Source: Providencia vermicola (GTDB taxonomy: Bacteria > Pseudomonadota > Gammaproteobacteria > Enterobacterales > Enterobacteriaceae). Taken from it: a stretch of DNA of 64,000 bases. Position numbers and translations under genes: made by a program. The number at the start of each line of letters is the position of its first letter. Position 1 is the first letter of the stretch. Below are positions 28,210 through 38,006 of this stretch, piece by piece. The notes under the pieces were generated by a model. That model was not told the origin of the DNA. It made no database searches and worked only from the letters and a program-made list of their open reading frames with translations. The DNA lies in assembly GCF_020381325.1 (NCBI RefSeq), contig NZ_JAGSPI010000007.1, positions 1-64,000 of the forward strand, given 5' to 3'.

Positions 28210-28522
28210 ATATACAAACCTTATTCATAAATAAAAACAACATTAAATAACCACGAAAAATGAATTGAGTCAAATTTGAACAAAGTTAAAATAAAAACTT
28301 ATTAATCAATTGATTTAAAAGGCATAAACAAGAAGTTACTGATTGTATTAAAAGCAAGAAGGTCATTTTTTATTGGTAAATTTTGAACAGGATCACGACT
28401 TTTACTGCCAATAGCACAATGTCATTCGATCGATTCAGAAAAGAAATGGGTTTTTGCGAGTGATTTACATAGCGCAGTTTTGAACCTAGAATAGCGGCAC
28501 AATTAATCAGGGAGGTGGTTTA
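28210..28522. promoter_or_regulatory. Divergent promoter region with three TTTGAAC motifs
   Basis: The 313-base gap between the aldolase operon and the IclR gene contains TTTGAAC at 28275-28281 and the longer TTTTGAAC at 28381-28388 and 28478-28485, all in the same orientation. The spacings are 104 and 97 bases (between the G of each copy). They are candidate binding half-sites for the adjacent IclR regulator or part of its promoters. Confidence 0.4.
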
Positions 28523-29296
28523 ATGTCTACGGGACACATGCCGACAATTCGTGTTTTAGAGGTGCTTCAAGTATTGGCAGCAGAAAATACGGGGCTATCT
28601 TTAACACAACTGTCTGATAAGACTGGAATTCTGAAAGGCACTATTTACCCCATTCTAAAAACATTGGTTGAGCACCGCTATATTAGTTACGATGATAATA
28701 GCCAGCTTTACTATCTTGGTATCGCTTGTTCCATTCTTTCTCGCGCTTTCTTCGAAAAATCGTATTGGCTGAAAATGATCCATCGCGAGATGGACCTTAT
28801 TGTCGAACGGTGTAATGAAGTTTGCCAAATGGGTATCTTAGATGGTGCTGATGTCCTGTATATTGATAAAGTACAATCTGCACAAAAAGTTCAGTTAGTC
28901 TCCAGTATTGGCACTCGCTTACCAGCTATCTATTCTGCGCTAGGTAAAGCAATGATTGTTAACTACAGTGACGAACAAATTTCCCAACTTTACCCCGCAG
29001 GTTTCACTCCGCTGACACAATACAGTGTTCATACTTTGCCACAATTACGTGCCCAACTAAACGCAGTAAAAGAAAATGGATATGCCATTGATAATAAAGA
29101 AATTAATGAAGAAACTATTTGTTATGCTGTCGCATTGCACCAACGAAACAAAATTATTGCCGCTATCAGTGTGTCTATCCCCACCTTCCGCAGTAACGAT
29201 GAAAAAACAGCCCAAGTCATCGAAACGCTGTTAACCAGCCGCGAACGCATCGAACAAGAACTTAACACGCTAGATAACATTGAATTCTATAGATAA
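28523..29296 (+). CDS. IclR family transcriptional regulator
   Basis: The 257-residue protein has an N-terminal winged helix (about 8-70, LEVLQVLAAENTGLSLTQLSDKTGILKGTIYPILKTL) and a C-terminal IclR effector domain (VQLVSSIGTRLPAIYSALGKAMI, ENGYAIDNKEINEETICYAVAL). It lies divergent from the aldolase-permease-dehydratase operon, the usual place for the operon's own repressor, so the effector is probably a sugar acid or its keto-deoxy product. GGGAGG precedes the start at a suitable distance. Confidence 0.9.
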   Translation: MSTGHMPTIRVLEVLQVLAAENTGLSLTQLSDKTGILKGTIYPILKTLVEHRYISYDDNSQLYYLGIACSILSRAFFEKSYWLKMIHREMDLIVERCNEVCQMGILDGADVLYIDKVQSAQKVQLVSSIGTRLPAIYSALGKAMIVNYSDEQISQLYPAGFTPLTQYSVHTLPQLRAQLNAVKENGYAIDNKEINEETICYAVALHQRNKIIAAISVSIPTFRSNDEKTAQVIETLLTSRERIEQELNTLDNIEFYR

Positions 29297-29367
29297 TAAA
29301 ATTCAATATTCGAAAATATAGTCTAAAATGATCTGGAACAACGGTTTCTGTATGCCATATTATTTTA

Positions 29368-29381
29368 TTGATTGTTAGCAA
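29368..29381. promoter_or_regulatory. FNR-like site, distal
   Basis: TTGATTGTTAGCAA matches the FNR consensus TTGAT-N4-ATCAA at 9 of 10 fixed positions. It is about 365 bases upstream of the focA start. Confidence 0.5.
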
Positions 29382-29661
29382 GATATGACAATTTGGCGAG
29401 AATTTAACAGATGGTTTCTGAGGTTTATATCAATAAATCTAGCGCTAAATTTAGACATAAGTTAAATACCTTAGCAAAGGGATCATATTGCACTTAAATA
29501 ATTAACATTTATATGCATATTTTCACTTTCCATGTCGCTAAAAATGCTCTTTATAAAAATTTTTAATAAAATTTAAAAAATATTTATTTTTTAAATTTCA
29601 ATTACTTAGGTTGTATTTTAACAAAAAATTAACTATTTAAACGGTATTCTTGCGAGTGTTC

Positions 29662-29675
29662 ATGATCCATATCAA
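29662..29675. promoter_or_regulatory. FNR-like site, proximal
   Basis: ATGATCCATATCAA matches the FNR consensus TTGAT-N4-ATCAA at 9 of 10 fixed positions. It lies 71 bases before the focA start codon, a fitting place for anaerobic activation of focA-pflB. Confidence 0.65.
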
Positions 29676-29746
29676 ATTTCTCATTTATCCCCTTTGTTAC
29701 TATTATTGCGTGCTATAATTAATCAACTTTGTAAGAGAGTGTTGGT

Positions 29747-30604
29747 ATGAAAGCTGACAACCCTTTTAATTTATTGCCACCTGCTGTAATGGCTCAAGTC
29801 GCGGATGACGCTGGCTTTTATAAAGCGAACAAACATCCTGTAATTACTTACTTGTCAGCATTCACTGCCGGTATTTTTATCTCTATTGCTTTTGTTTTCT
29901 ATATTACTGCAACAACTGGGGCGGCCGGCGCACCGTATGGCTTTACCAAACTGATTGGCGGAATTTGTTTCTCACTTGGTTTAATGCTAGTTGTTGTTTG
30001 TGGTGCCGACCTTTTCACTTCCACTGTTTTAACTATCGTTTCTAAAGCCACTGGTAAAATTACCTGGGGACAAATGTTCCGCAATTGGTTCAATGTATAC
30101 ATTGGCAACTTAATTGGCGCGTTGTTCTTTGTGGCTATCATTTGGTTTGCGGGGCAATACACTGCGGCTAATGGCCAATGGGGATTAAATGTCTTACAAA
30201 CCAGTAGCCATAAATTGCACCACACCTTTATTGAGGCTGTTGCACTCGGAATTTTAGCAAACTTAATGGTTTGTCTGGCAGTTTGGATGAGTTATGCAGG
30301 TCGCAGTTTAACCGATAAACTGGTTGTGTTAGTTCTCCCTGTTGCGATGTTCGTCGCCAGTGGGTTTGAGCATAGCATCGCAAACATGTTTATGATCCCA
30401 TTGGGCATCATGATTAAAGAATTCGCTCCAGCTGAATATTGGACACAAATCAATATGGCACCTGAGCAGTTTTCACACTTAACGATTGGAAATTTTATTA
30501 CAGATAACTTAATTCCAGTCACTATCGGAAATATTATTGGCGGCGCGCTTTTAGTCGGCCTCATTTATTGGTTTATGCATTTACGCGGTGGCCAGAAACA
30601 TTAA
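29747..30604 (+). CDS. focA: Formate transporter FocA
   Basis: The 285-residue inner-membrane protein is a pentameric formate/nitrite channel that exports formate made by pyruvate formate-lyase and can re-import it at low pH. Six membrane helices and the family signatures GGICFSLGLMLVVVCGADLFTS, NWFNVYIGNLIGA and ANLMVCLAVWMSYAGRS are present, with the pore histidine in the FEHSIANMFMIP segment. It is nearly collinear with E. coli FocA (285 residues). It is 70 bases upstream of pflB, the conserved operon. Confidence 0.97.
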   Translation: MKADNPFNLLPPAVMAQVADDAGFYKANKHPVITYLSAFTAGIFISIAFVFYITATTGAAGAPYGFTKLIGGICFSLGLMLVVVCGADLFTSTVLTIVSKATGKITWGQMFRNWFNVYIGNLIGALFFVAIIWFAGQYTAANGQWGLNVLQTSSHKLHHTFIEAVALGILANLMVCLAVWMSYAGRSLTDKLVVLVLPVAMFVASGFEHSIANMFMIPLGIMIKEFAPAEYWTQINMAPEQFSHLTIGNFITDNLIPVTIGNIIGGALLVGLIYWFMHLRGGQKH

Positions 30605-30674
30605 TCGCCACTGACACACACGAAAAGATTTATTAAGATCCCTAAAAGATCCACTGTTAAAAGGTAAAAGTATC

Positions 30675-32957
30675 ATGTCCGAATTAAATGAAAAATTCGC
30701 TTTAGCATGGCAAGGTTTTAACCAAGGTGACTGGCAGAAAAACGTCAACGTACGTGACTTCATCCAGAAAAACTACACTCCATATGAAGGTGATGAATCT
30801 TTCTTAGCAGGCTCTACTCCAGCAACTGACTCGCTGTGGGATAAAGTTATGGAAGGGATCAAAATCGAAAACCGCACACATGCGCCTGTTGATTTTGATA
30901 CAGATGTTGCTTCAACCATCACTTCCCATGATGCAGGTTACATTACTAAAGAATTAGAAAAAGTCGTTGGTTTACAAACTGATGAACCTCTGAAACGTGG
31001 TCTTATCCCGTTCGGTGGTATCAAAATGGTTGAAAGCTCATGTAAAGCATACGACCGTACATTAGACCCAACTGTGAAAAAAATCTTCACAGAATACCGT
31101 AAAACCCATAACCAAGGTGTTTTCGACGTTTATACGCCAGATATCTTAAAATGTCGTAAATCGGGTGTATTAACGGGTTTACCAGATGCATACGGCCGTG
31201 GTCGTATCATTGGTGACTACCGTCGCGTTGCGCTGTACGGTATTGATTTCCTGATGAAAGACAAGTTCCAACAATTCACCTCTTTGCAAGAAAAATTAGA
31301 AAAAGGTGAAGATTTACAAATGACAATCCAACTGCGCGAAGAAATTGCTGAGCAGCACCGTGCATTGGGTCAAATGAAAGAAATGGCTGCAAAATACGGT
31401 TACGATATTTCTGCACCAGCAACTAACGCACAAGAAGCAGTACAGTGGACTTACTTCGGCTATTTAGCTGCGGTTAAATCACAAAACGGTGCGGCAATGT
31501 CATTTGGTCGTGTTTCCACTTTCTTAGACGTGTATATCCAACGTGATATCGAAGAAGGTAAAATCACTGAGCAAGAAGCGCAAGAACTGATAGACCACTT
31601 AGTCATGAAACTACGTATGGTCCGTTTCTTACGCACCCCTGAATACGATGAGCTGTTCTCTGGTGACCCAATTTGGGCAACAGAATCTTTAGCAGGTATG
31701 GGTCTTGATGGCCGTACACTGGTAACAAAAAGTACTTTCCGTTTCTTGAACACACTGTATACCATGGGCCCATCTCCTGAGCCAAACATGACTATCCTGT
31801 GGTCAGAAAAACTGCCAATGAATTTCAAAAAATTCGCAGCGAAAGTGTCTATCGATACTTCATCAGTTCAGTATGAAAATGATGACCTGATGCGTCCTGA
31901 CTTTGATAACGACGACTATGCAATCGCATGTTGCGTTAGCCCAATGATTGTGGGTAAACAAATGCAGTTCTTCGGTGCTCGCGCTAACTTAGCGAAAACC
32001 ATGCTGTATACCATCAATGGTGGTGTGGACGAAAAACTGAAAATGCAAGTGGGCCCTAAACACGCACCAATCATGGATGAAGTCCTTGATTTCGATATCG
32101 TGATGGACAAAATGGACCACTTTATGGATTGGTTAGCGACACAATATGTCACTGCGCTGAACATCATCCACTACATGCACGATAAATACAGCTATGAAGC
32201 ATCGCTGATGGCTCTACATGACCGTGATGTTTACCGTACAATGGCATGTGGTATCGCAGGTCTGTCTGTTGCAGCTGACTCACTGTCTGCTATCAAATAC
32301 GCAAAAGTTAAACCTATCCGTGACGAAGACGGCATCGCTATCGACTTCGAAATCGAAGGTGAATACCCACAATTTGGTAACAACGACTCACGTGTTGATG
32401 ACATCGCTTGTGACTTAGTTGAACGTTTCATGAAGAAAATTCAGAAACTGCATACTTACCGTAATGCAGTACCAACTCAGTCAATTCTGACCATCACCTC
32501 AAACGTTGTGTATGGTAAGAAAACAGGTAATACGCCAGATGGTCGTCGCTCAGGTGCGCCATTCGGACCAGGTGCAAACCCAATGCACGGCCGTGACCAA
32601 AAAGGTGCTGTAGCCTCTCTGACTTCTGTTGCTAAACTGCCATTTGCTTACGCGAAAGACGGTATCTCTTATACCTTCTCTATCGTACCAAATGCGTTAG
32701 GTAAAGATGACGATGTGCGTAAAACTAACTTAGCAGGTCTGATGGATGGTTACTTCCACCACGAAGCGTCTATTGAAGGCGGTCAGCACCTGAACGTTAA
32801 CGTCATGAACCGTGAAATGCTGTTAGATGCAATGGAAAACCCAGAGAAGTATCCACAGCTGACTATCCGTGTTTCAGGTTATGCGGTGCGTTTTAACTCA
32901 CTAACCAAAGAACAACAGCAAGACGTTATTACTCGTACTTTCACAAGTTCAATGTAA
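30675..32957 (+). CDS. pflB: Formate C-acetyltransferase (pyruvate formate-lyase)
   Basis: The 760-residue glycyl-radical enzyme converts pyruvate and CoA to acetyl-CoA and formate during anaerobic growth. Active-site Cys419-Cys420 (in IACCVSPM, counting Met) and the radical-bearing Gly735 in RVSGYAVRF are in the positions known from E. coli, which has the same length. Codon choice is strongly biased, as for a highly expressed gene. It is activated by PflA, encoded next, with flavodoxin (fldA, this window) as electron donor. Confidence 0.98.
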   Translation: MSELNEKFALAWQGFNQGDWQKNVNVRDFIQKNYTPYEGDESFLAGSTPATDSLWDKVMEGIKIENRTHAPVDFDTDVASTITSHDAGYITKELEKVVGLQTDEPLKRGLIPFGGIKMVESSCKAYDRTLDPTVKKIFTEYRKTHNQGVFDVYTPDILKCRKSGVLTGLPDAYGRGRIIGDYRRVALYGIDFLMKDKFQQFTSLQEKLEKGEDLQMTIQLREEIAEQHRALGQMKEMAAKYGYDISAPATNAQEAVQWTYFGYLAAVKSQNGAAMSFGRVSTFLDVYIQRDIEEGKITEQEAQELIDHLVMKLRMVRFLRTPEYDELFSGDPIWATESLAGMGLDGRTLVTKSTFRFLNTLYTMGPSPEPNMTILWSEKLPMNFKKFAAKVSIDTSSVQYENDDLMRPDFDNDDYAIACCVSPMIVGKQMQFFGARANLAKTMLYTINGGVDEKLKMQVGPKHAPIMDEVLDFDIVMDKMDHFMDWLATQYVTALNIIHYMHDKYSYEASLMALHDRDVYRTMACGIAGLSVAADSLSAIKYAKVKPIRDEDGIAIDFEIEGEYPQFGNNDSRVDDIACDLVERFMKKIQKLHTYRNAVPTQSILTITSNVVYGKKTGNTPDGRRSGAPFGPGANPMHGRDQKGAVASLTSVAKLPFAYAKDGISYTFSIVPNALGKDDDVRKTNLAGLMDGYFHHEASIEGGQHLNVNVMNREMLLDAMENPEKYPQLTIRVSGYAVRFNSLTKEQQQDVITRTFTSSM

Positions 32958-32990
32958 TAATTAGCTCATTAAAATAAAGTAACTAAATTA

Positions 32991-33016
32991 AAGGCCCCAC
33001 TCTATGGGGTCTTTTT
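32991..33016 (+). terminator. pflB terminator
   Basis: AAGGCCCCA (32991-32999) pairs with TGGGGTCTT (33005-33013), five-base loop, T-run to 33016. It separates pflB from pflA, which therefore probably has its own promoter too, as in E. coli. Confidence 0.87.
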
Positions 33017-33100
33017 ATCTATACTGTCAATTAAAGACTACAAATCATTATATTATGCATAATGTCTTAGAAGTATGACGGATATTTTGGAGTACCTGCT

Positions 33101-33889
33101 ATGTCTGCCGAAATTATTACAACAACTGATATCACTAAAACAGAATCGCCAGCAACATTAGGCCGTATTCATTCATTTGAATCTTGCGGCACTGTTGATG
33201 GCCCTGGTATTCGTTTTATTGTCTTTTTCCAAGGCTGTTTAATGCGCTGCTTGTATTGCCACAACCGCGATACTTGGGATACCCACGGCGGCAACATTGT
33301 CACCGTCGATGAGTTAATGAAGGAGGCGGTCACCTATCGTCACTTTATGAATGCAACGGGCGGCGGTGTCACCGCTTCAGGTGGTGAGGCTATTTTACAA
33401 GCAGAGTTTGTCCGTGATTGGTTCCGAGCCTGTAAGAAAGAGAATATCCATACTTGTTTAGACACTAACGGTTTTGTTCGTCGCTATGACCCTGTTATTG
33501 ACGAACTGATGGATGTCACTGATTTAGTGATGTTAGATTTAAAACAAATCAACGATGATATTCACCAAAAGTTAGTCGGCGTTTCCAATCACCGAACGTT
33601 GGAATTTGCACAATATTTAGCTAAGCGTAATCAAAAAACGTGGGTGCGTTATGTTGTTGTACCAGGCTGGAGTGATGATGAACATTCGGTACATCTGCTC
33701 GGTGAATTTACCAAAGATATGAGTAATATCGAAAAAATCGAATTATTACCTTACCATGAACTTGGTAAACACAAGTGGGAAACCATGGGTGAAGAATACA
33801 AACTTGATGGAGTTAAACCACCATCAAAAGAAGTAATGGAACGCGTCAAAAATATCCTCGAAAGTTATGGCCATAAAGTCATGTACTAA
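33101..33889 (+). CDS. pflA: Pyruvate formate-lyase activating enzyme
   Basis: The 262-residue radical SAM enzyme generates the glycyl radical on PflB. The CX3CX2C iron-sulfur motif is at Cys46, Cys50 and Cys53 ([11 protein letters not shown]), and the glycine-rich SAM segment [15 protein letters not shown] follows. Compared with the E. coli enzyme (246 residues) there are about 16 extra N-terminal residues, rich in Thr and Ile; the start is supported by TTGGAG eight bases upstream. It lies 143 bases after pflB, past a terminator. Confidence 0.96.
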   Translation: MSAEIITTTDITKTESPATLGRIHSFESCGTVDGPGIRFIVFFQGCLMRCLYCHNRDTWDTHGGNIVTVDELMKEAVTYRHFMNATGGGVTASGGEAILQAEFVRDWFRACKKENIHTCLDTNGFVRRYDPVIDELMDVTDLVMLDLKQINDDIHQKLVGVSNHRTLEFAQYLAKRNQKTWVRYVVVPGWSDDEHSVHLLGEFTKDMSNIEKIELLPYHELGKHKWETMGEEYKLDGVKPPSKEVMERVKNILESYGHKVMY

Positions 33890-33894
33890 ATAAG

Positions 33895-33926
33895 TTGAGG
33901 CTCAGCATTGAGCCTCTTCTTTATTT
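33895..33926 (+). terminator. pflA terminator
   Basis: GAGGCTCA (33897-33904) pairs with TGAGCCTC (33909-33916) around GCAT, followed by TTCTTTATTT. It lies 7 bases after the pflA stop and may also help terminate the converging DUF2000 gene. Confidence 0.8.
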
Positions 33927-33936
33927 GCCATTATTC

Positions 33937-34359
33937 CTATCTAAATAAAGGCAAATGGCCAATAAGCTGAGTCACCGCCTTTTTATTTCCCACCAGCCCA
34001 ATACCCGCTAACTGAATATTTTTATATTCATATTCTGACAACTTTTGCTGATACTCATCATAAGTGCGACACGATTGCGCCAATAGACTAAAAGGAATGA
34101 TATAAATTTCACTTTCTTTTAATGCAGCTTCTTCTATGTCTTTAATATACTGCTCTGGTGATTTTAAAATTGGTAAAGGGGCATAAATCACTCCTGGGTA
34201 ATGAATATTATCTGCACTGTTTAAATCCGCTCCCACCATATTGTTAACTTTATTTCCTAAGCTGACACCAATCACACTGGCGGCATTCATAGCAAGCCCG
34301 TTAGATAAATCCTGATTAACCACGATAGCGCAGCGATGCTCGGCTGGATTAAATATCAT
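33937..34359 (-). CDS. DUF2000 family protein
   Basis: The 140-residue protein has the features of the DUF2000 family: the N-terminal RCAIVVNQDLSNGLAMNAASVIGVSLG and the later GVIYAPLPIL segment. The family has no established role. It has no signal peptide or membrane segment and is likely cytoplasmic. It is divergent from an AsnC/Lrp-type regulator across 150 bases, which suggests that the regulator controls it. It converges with pflA. Confidence 0.75.
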   Translation of the reverse strand: MIFNPAEHRCAIVVNQDLSNGLAMNAASVIGVSLGNKVNNMVGADLNSADNIHYPGVIYAPLPILKSPEQYIKDIEEAALKESEIYIIPFSLLAQSCRTYDEYQQKLSEYEYKNIQLAGIGLVGNKKAVTQLIGHLPLFR

Positions 34360-34509
34360 TTATGTCCCCTACTGTTTTTAATTGTGTTCAATTTCCCAAT
34401 AATTATGGCATTTAAAGAAAGAAATAGGCTTTCTAAGTGAGCTATGGCAAGCTAGTAATTCGGTAATTTTTTTCTTTATTCCACAATAAATAGGTAGAAA
34501 AATTCATTT

Positions 34510-34980
34510 ATGGCAATTGATAAGACAGAAACAAAAATTCTCTCACTGCTGCAAGAGGATGCACGGATCACCAACCATGAACTGGCTGAAAAAGTAGGAA
34601 TGTCCGCCTCACCCTGCTGGCGGAGAGTTAAAAAACTTGAAGAAGATAATGTTATTCAAGGTTATCGCGCTATTTTAAACCGCAAGAAAATTGGCCTTGG
34701 TGTTATGGTGTTTGTACGTGTGATTATTGACAGTGACAGCGAGGCAGAAGCACAAAAATTTGAACAGGAAGTTAGCGAGCTTGAGAACGTGGTCGCCTGT
34801 TATAGTATAGGTGGTGATACTGACTTTTTACTGCAAGTGGTTTCTCATGATTTAGATTCTTACGCTGATTTTGCCATGTCGGTTATTCGCAGATTGCCAG
34901 GTATTAAAGAAATGCAAAGTATGTTTGTATTAAAAGAAATCAAGCCACTCGATGCGTACCCTATATCTATTTTTGAATAA
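34510..34980 (+). CDS. Lrp/AsnC family transcriptional regulator
   Basis: The 156-residue protein has the AsnC-type helix-turn-helix (about 4-60, ILSLLQEDARITNHELAEKVGMSASPCWRRVKKLEEDNVIQGY) and a RAM ligand-binding domain (about 65-150, with ACYSIGGDTDFLLQVV). It is clearly distinct from the global Lrp also encoded in this window. It is divergent from the DUF2000 gene and probably regulates it and itself, perhaps in response to an amino acid. Confidence 0.9.
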   Translation: MAIDKTETKILSLLQEDARITNHELAEKVGMSASPCWRRVKKLEEDNVIQGYRAILNRKKIGLGVMVFVRVIIDSDSEAEAQKFEQEVSELENVVACYSIGGDTDFLLQVVSHDLDSYADFAMSVIRRLPGIKEMQSMFVLKEIKPLDAYPISIFE

Positions 34981-35338
34981 CTTATCGATATTTACCTTAT
35001 TCTTTATAATGGTTATTAGTTATATTTTATTCCACACAATAACCATTTTTCATAAACAACCATCCTATTTAAAGCTAAAATAACCCTATATTTAACCAAA
35101 AAACACCAAACTAAACAGTCTATAAATTCAATATCAAATGAGTAATGACCTTATTACCCTAAAAAATGTTGTATTAAGAAAAAATTAATCAAAAATACCT
35201 TACCAGAATAGTCTGCTTTATAATATATTCACTTATCTGCATACTACTGCCGATAAAGTAAAAGAGTGCATATAAACTCACAAACTTTTTATAATAATTA
35301 TTGTTAATTCACTACGACAAATAGGTTCCTTTTTTATC
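34981..35338. other. AT-rich gap before the BPSS1780-like gene
   Basis: No gene, hairpin with T-run or recognisable operator was seen in these 358 bases. The stretch is AT-rich throughout. Confidence 0.5.
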
Positions 35339-36145
35339 ATGAACAATGAAAACTTCAGTGCAGATAACAACCCTGCACCAAACACTAACGCTCAGACTCA
35401 AGTTGATACTTTTGTTTTTCACGCAGAACCTCGCGCTGTTGATGCGGGTGAAGGTGTTAACTGGATCAGCCAATCATGGTCACTGGTTAAAGAAAAACTG
35501 GGTATGTGGATCTTAATCAATATCGTATTGTTTGCGTTGATTCTGATCATCTCCATGATCCCATTCTTAAACTTACTGATCACCTTTATTACACCAATCT
35601 TTGTTGGTGGTATTATTGCTATCAGTGAAAATCAGCGTAAAACTGGCCAAACAGAAATCGGTTTACTGTTTGCAGGTTTCCAAAACAAATTCGGTGCACT
35701 GTTTGCTGTTGGTGCTATTAACTTTGCAGCAAACTTAGTCGGTATGATCATCGCTTTCATCATTGGCGGTTCTGCGATGTTTGGTTTATTAATGGAAAGC
35801 AGCCAATACGGATCACCATCTGATGCGGCTATTTTAGCGTCCTCAGGTTCATTCTTCTTTGCTATTATCGTGATGGCTGTCGCTGGTTTAGTCGGTACCG
35901 CATTAACTTGGTTTGCCCCTGCTCTGGTTATGAACCACGATTTTACTGTTGGCGCTGCAATTTCAGCTAGCCTACAAGCGGTTAAGAAAAATATCCTGCC
36001 AGGTATCCTATTCTTTATCGTTCTGTCTATTTTAATGATTATTTCTGTGATCCCATTAGGCTTAGGTTTATTAGTTTCTATGCCAATTATGTATGTTTGT
36101 TATTACAGCAGCTACCGTAGCCTGTTTTTCTCACAAGTGAAATAA
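35339..36145 (+). CDS. BPSS1780-like multi-pass membrane protein
   Basis: The 268-residue protein has a polar, Asn-rich N-terminus (about 1-45) and then several hydrophobic helices (about 58-78, 80-98, 122-150, 178-200, 224-255), consistent with an inner-membrane protein of the BPSS1780/YciC-like group. The central RKTGQTEIGLLFAGFQ loop and a repeat-like pattern of helices recur in the group. Function is unknown. It stands alone between AT-rich gaps and ends with its own terminator. Confidence 0.7.
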   Translation: MNNENFSADNNPAPNTNAQTQVDTFVFHAEPRAVDAGEGVNWISQSWSLVKEKLGMWILINIVLFALILIISMIPFLNLLITFITPIFVGGIIAISENQRKTGQTEIGLLFAGFQNKFGALFAVGAINFAANLVGMIIAFIIGGSAMFGLLMESSQYGSPSDAAILASSGSFFFAIIVMAVAGLVGTALTWFAPALVMNHDFTVGAAISASLQAVKKNILPGILFFIVLSILMIISVIPLGLGLLVSMPIMYVCYYSSYRSLFFSQVK

Positions 36146-36569
36146 ACCTGAATAACAACGTTATTCAATCATACTCAAAGGGAAAGCATTTGCTTTCCCT
36201 TTTCAAAAGTAAACCTACGATAATTTTCATCTCTCAACCACTCATTTACCTTTGTATCACTCAACCCATCATTTCAATCTACTCAATCCCCAAAGAGTAC
36301 TAGTATAAATGTTACTACCGTCTAAATTCGGGAAAAATAGAAATAAGCACCAAGTAAATACATTGCTTACAATAAGTTGTCCTTATTAATTAATAAGGTT
36401 AACTTTTAAAATTATCCGTCAAGCAAAAGACATGGCAGTAGCTCTCTCCACCGTTACCACAACTGAAGTGGCTCTGAACACAGCACTATTTAGTACAGCA
36501 TCAATTTGCAAAATGCGAGGCGAGTTCAAATAAAAACCACAAAGATACTAACAAAAAGGAGAATTAAAA
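36146..36569. other. Gap between the membrane protein and the decarboxylase genes
   Basis: After the terminator at 36177-36203 there are about 365 bases with no supported gene. A short frame with ATG at 36432 and stop at 36531-36533 (33 codons, starting MAVALSTVTTTEVALNTALF) lies just ahead of the decarboxylase gene; it has no clear ribosome binding site and resembles nothing known. The frame is open upstream to 36390, so it could be the 3' remnant of a lost gene or a leader. Confidence 0.4.
36177..36203 (+). terminator. Terminator after the BPSS1780-like gene
   Basis: AAAGGGAAAGC (36177-36187) pairs with GCTTTCCCTTT (36192-36202) around ATTT, with T-residues at the 3' side. Confidence 0.87.
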
Positions 36570-37997
36570 ATGGCTTATGATGATCTTCGTAGTTATTTAG
36601 TGGCACTTGAAAATGCAGGACAACTACTGGAAATTCAAGAAGAAGTACAAGCTGAGCCTGATATCGCAGCAGCAGCAAACGCAACAGGAAGGATTGGCGA
36701 AGACGCTCCTGCAATTTCATTTAAAAAAATAAAAGGGTTTAAGCATGCTCATGTTGTGATGAATACGATCGGGTCTTGGAAAAATCACGCCATTTCACTT
36801 GGTCTTCCTCCAACCACTCCAGTTAAGCAGCAAATCAAAGAGCTTATTCGCCGTTGGGACAAATTTCCTGTGTCACCTGAACGCCGAAGCAATCCGCCGT
36901 GGGCTCAAAATGAAGTAAGCGGTGATGATATTAATCTATTTGATATCCTTCCGCTGTTTCGTCTAAATGATGGGGATGGCGGTTTCTACCTTGATAAGGC
37001 TTGTGTTATCTCTCGTGATCCACGAGATCCTGAACATTTTGGTAAGCAAAATGTGGGTATCTATCGGATGGAAGTTAAGGGTAAGCGTAAGCTTGGCATA
37101 CAACCTGTCCCCATGCATGATATCGCCTTACAGCTTCACAAGGCTGAAGAGTATGGTGAAGACCTTCCCGTTGCTATTGCTCTTGGTAATGACCCGATTA
37201 TCACATTAATGGGTGCAACACCGCTGAGATATGATCAATCCGAATATGAAATGGCTGGAGCAATCCGTGAAAGCCCTTACCCAATAGCAACCGCACCGCT
37301 GACAGGATTTGATGTTCCATGGGGATCAGAAGTCATTATTGAAGGCGTGATTGAGAGTCGACAAAGAGAAATTGAAGGCCCTTTCGGCGAGTTTACAGGA
37401 CACTATTCTGGTGGGCGTAATATACCGATAATCCGTATTGATAAAGTATCCTATCGCACGCACCCCATTTACGAATCCCTTTATCTGGGCATGCCTTGGA
37501 CAGAAATTGATTATCTCATCGGCCCCGTCACTTGCATTCCCCTATATCAACAACTGAAAGCCGATTTTCCAGAAGTTCAGGCAGTCAATGCCATGTACAC
37601 CCACGGTCTTCTCATTATTATCTCCACCAAAAAACGTTATGGCGGTTTCGCTAGAGCCGTTGGTATGAGGGCGATGACCACCCCACATGGCCTAGGTTAT
37701 GCCAAAATAGTCATTATGGTTGATGAAGATGTTGACCCTTTCAATTTACCTCAAGTGATGTGGGCGCTGTCAGTTAAAGTTAATCCAGCAGGCGACCTTG
37801 TTCAAATACCAAATATGCCCGTACTCGGACTGGATCCAAGCTCTAGCCCTGCTGGGATCACCGATAAATTAATTATTGATGCGACAACCCCTGTTGCCCC
37901 CGATAACCGAGGCCGATATGGCCAACCCGTCAAGGATTTACCTGAGACAGCACTGTGGATTGATAAATTAACAACCCTACTCGCTAACCGTCAATAA
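36570..37997 (+). CDS. edcC: Non-oxidative hydroxyarylic acid decarboxylase subunit C (UbiD family)
   Basis: The 475-residue protein is the catalytic UbiD-type subunit of the reversible decarboxylases that act on 4-hydroxybenzoate, vanillate, protocatechuate or gallate-type acids using prenylated FMN. It is closely similar to E. coli EdcC/EcdC along its whole length (MAYDDLRSYL, WDKFPVSPERRSNPPWAQN, GKQNVGIYRMEVKGKRKLGIQPVPMHDIA, EIEGPFGEFTGHYSGGRN). AAAGGAG precedes the start. Subunit D follows after 9 bases, but the usual subunit B (a UbiX-like prenyl-FMN synthase) is missing from its normal place upstream; the cofactor would have to come from UbiX encoded elsewhere. The exact acid substrate cannot be told. 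Confidence 0.9.
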   Translation: MAYDDLRSYLVALENAGQLLEIQEEVQAEPDIAAAANATGRIGEDAPAISFKKIKGFKHAHVVMNTIGSWKNHAISLGLPPTTPVKQQIKELIRRWDKFPVSPERRSNPPWAQNEVSGDDINLFDILPLFRLNDGDGGFYLDKACVISRDPRDPEHFGKQNVGIYRMEVKGKRKLGIQPVPMHDIALQLHKAEEYGEDLPVAIALGNDPIITLMGATPLRYDQSEYEMAGAIRESPYPIATAPLTGFDVPWGSEVIIEGVIESRQREIEGPFGEFTGHYSGGRNIPIIRIDKVSYRTHPIYESLYLGMPWTEIDYLIGPVTCIPLYQQLKADFPEVQAVNAMYTHGLLIIISTKKRYGGFARAVGMRAMTTPHGLGYAKIVIMVDEDVDPFNLPQVMWALSVKVNPAGDLVQIPNMPVLGLDPSSSPAGITDKLIIDATTPVAPDNRGRYGQPVKDLPETALWIDKLTTLLANRQ

Positions 37998-38006
37998 GGA
38001 GGTCAT

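Larger units (their letters stand above)
29297..29746. promoter_or_regulatory. focA-pfl promoter region
   Basis: These 450 bases hold no gene. They carry two FNR-like sites listed separately and long AT-rich runs (29550-29640). The E. coli focA-pfl operon has a multi-promoter region with FNR, ArcA and IHF input, so similar complexity is expected here. Confidence 0.6.

Noticed and set aside
36432-36533. 33-codon frame as a real gene or as the missing decarboxylase B subunit
   Set aside because: It lacks a ribosome binding site, resembles no UbiX-like sequence and is far too short; kept only as an observation.
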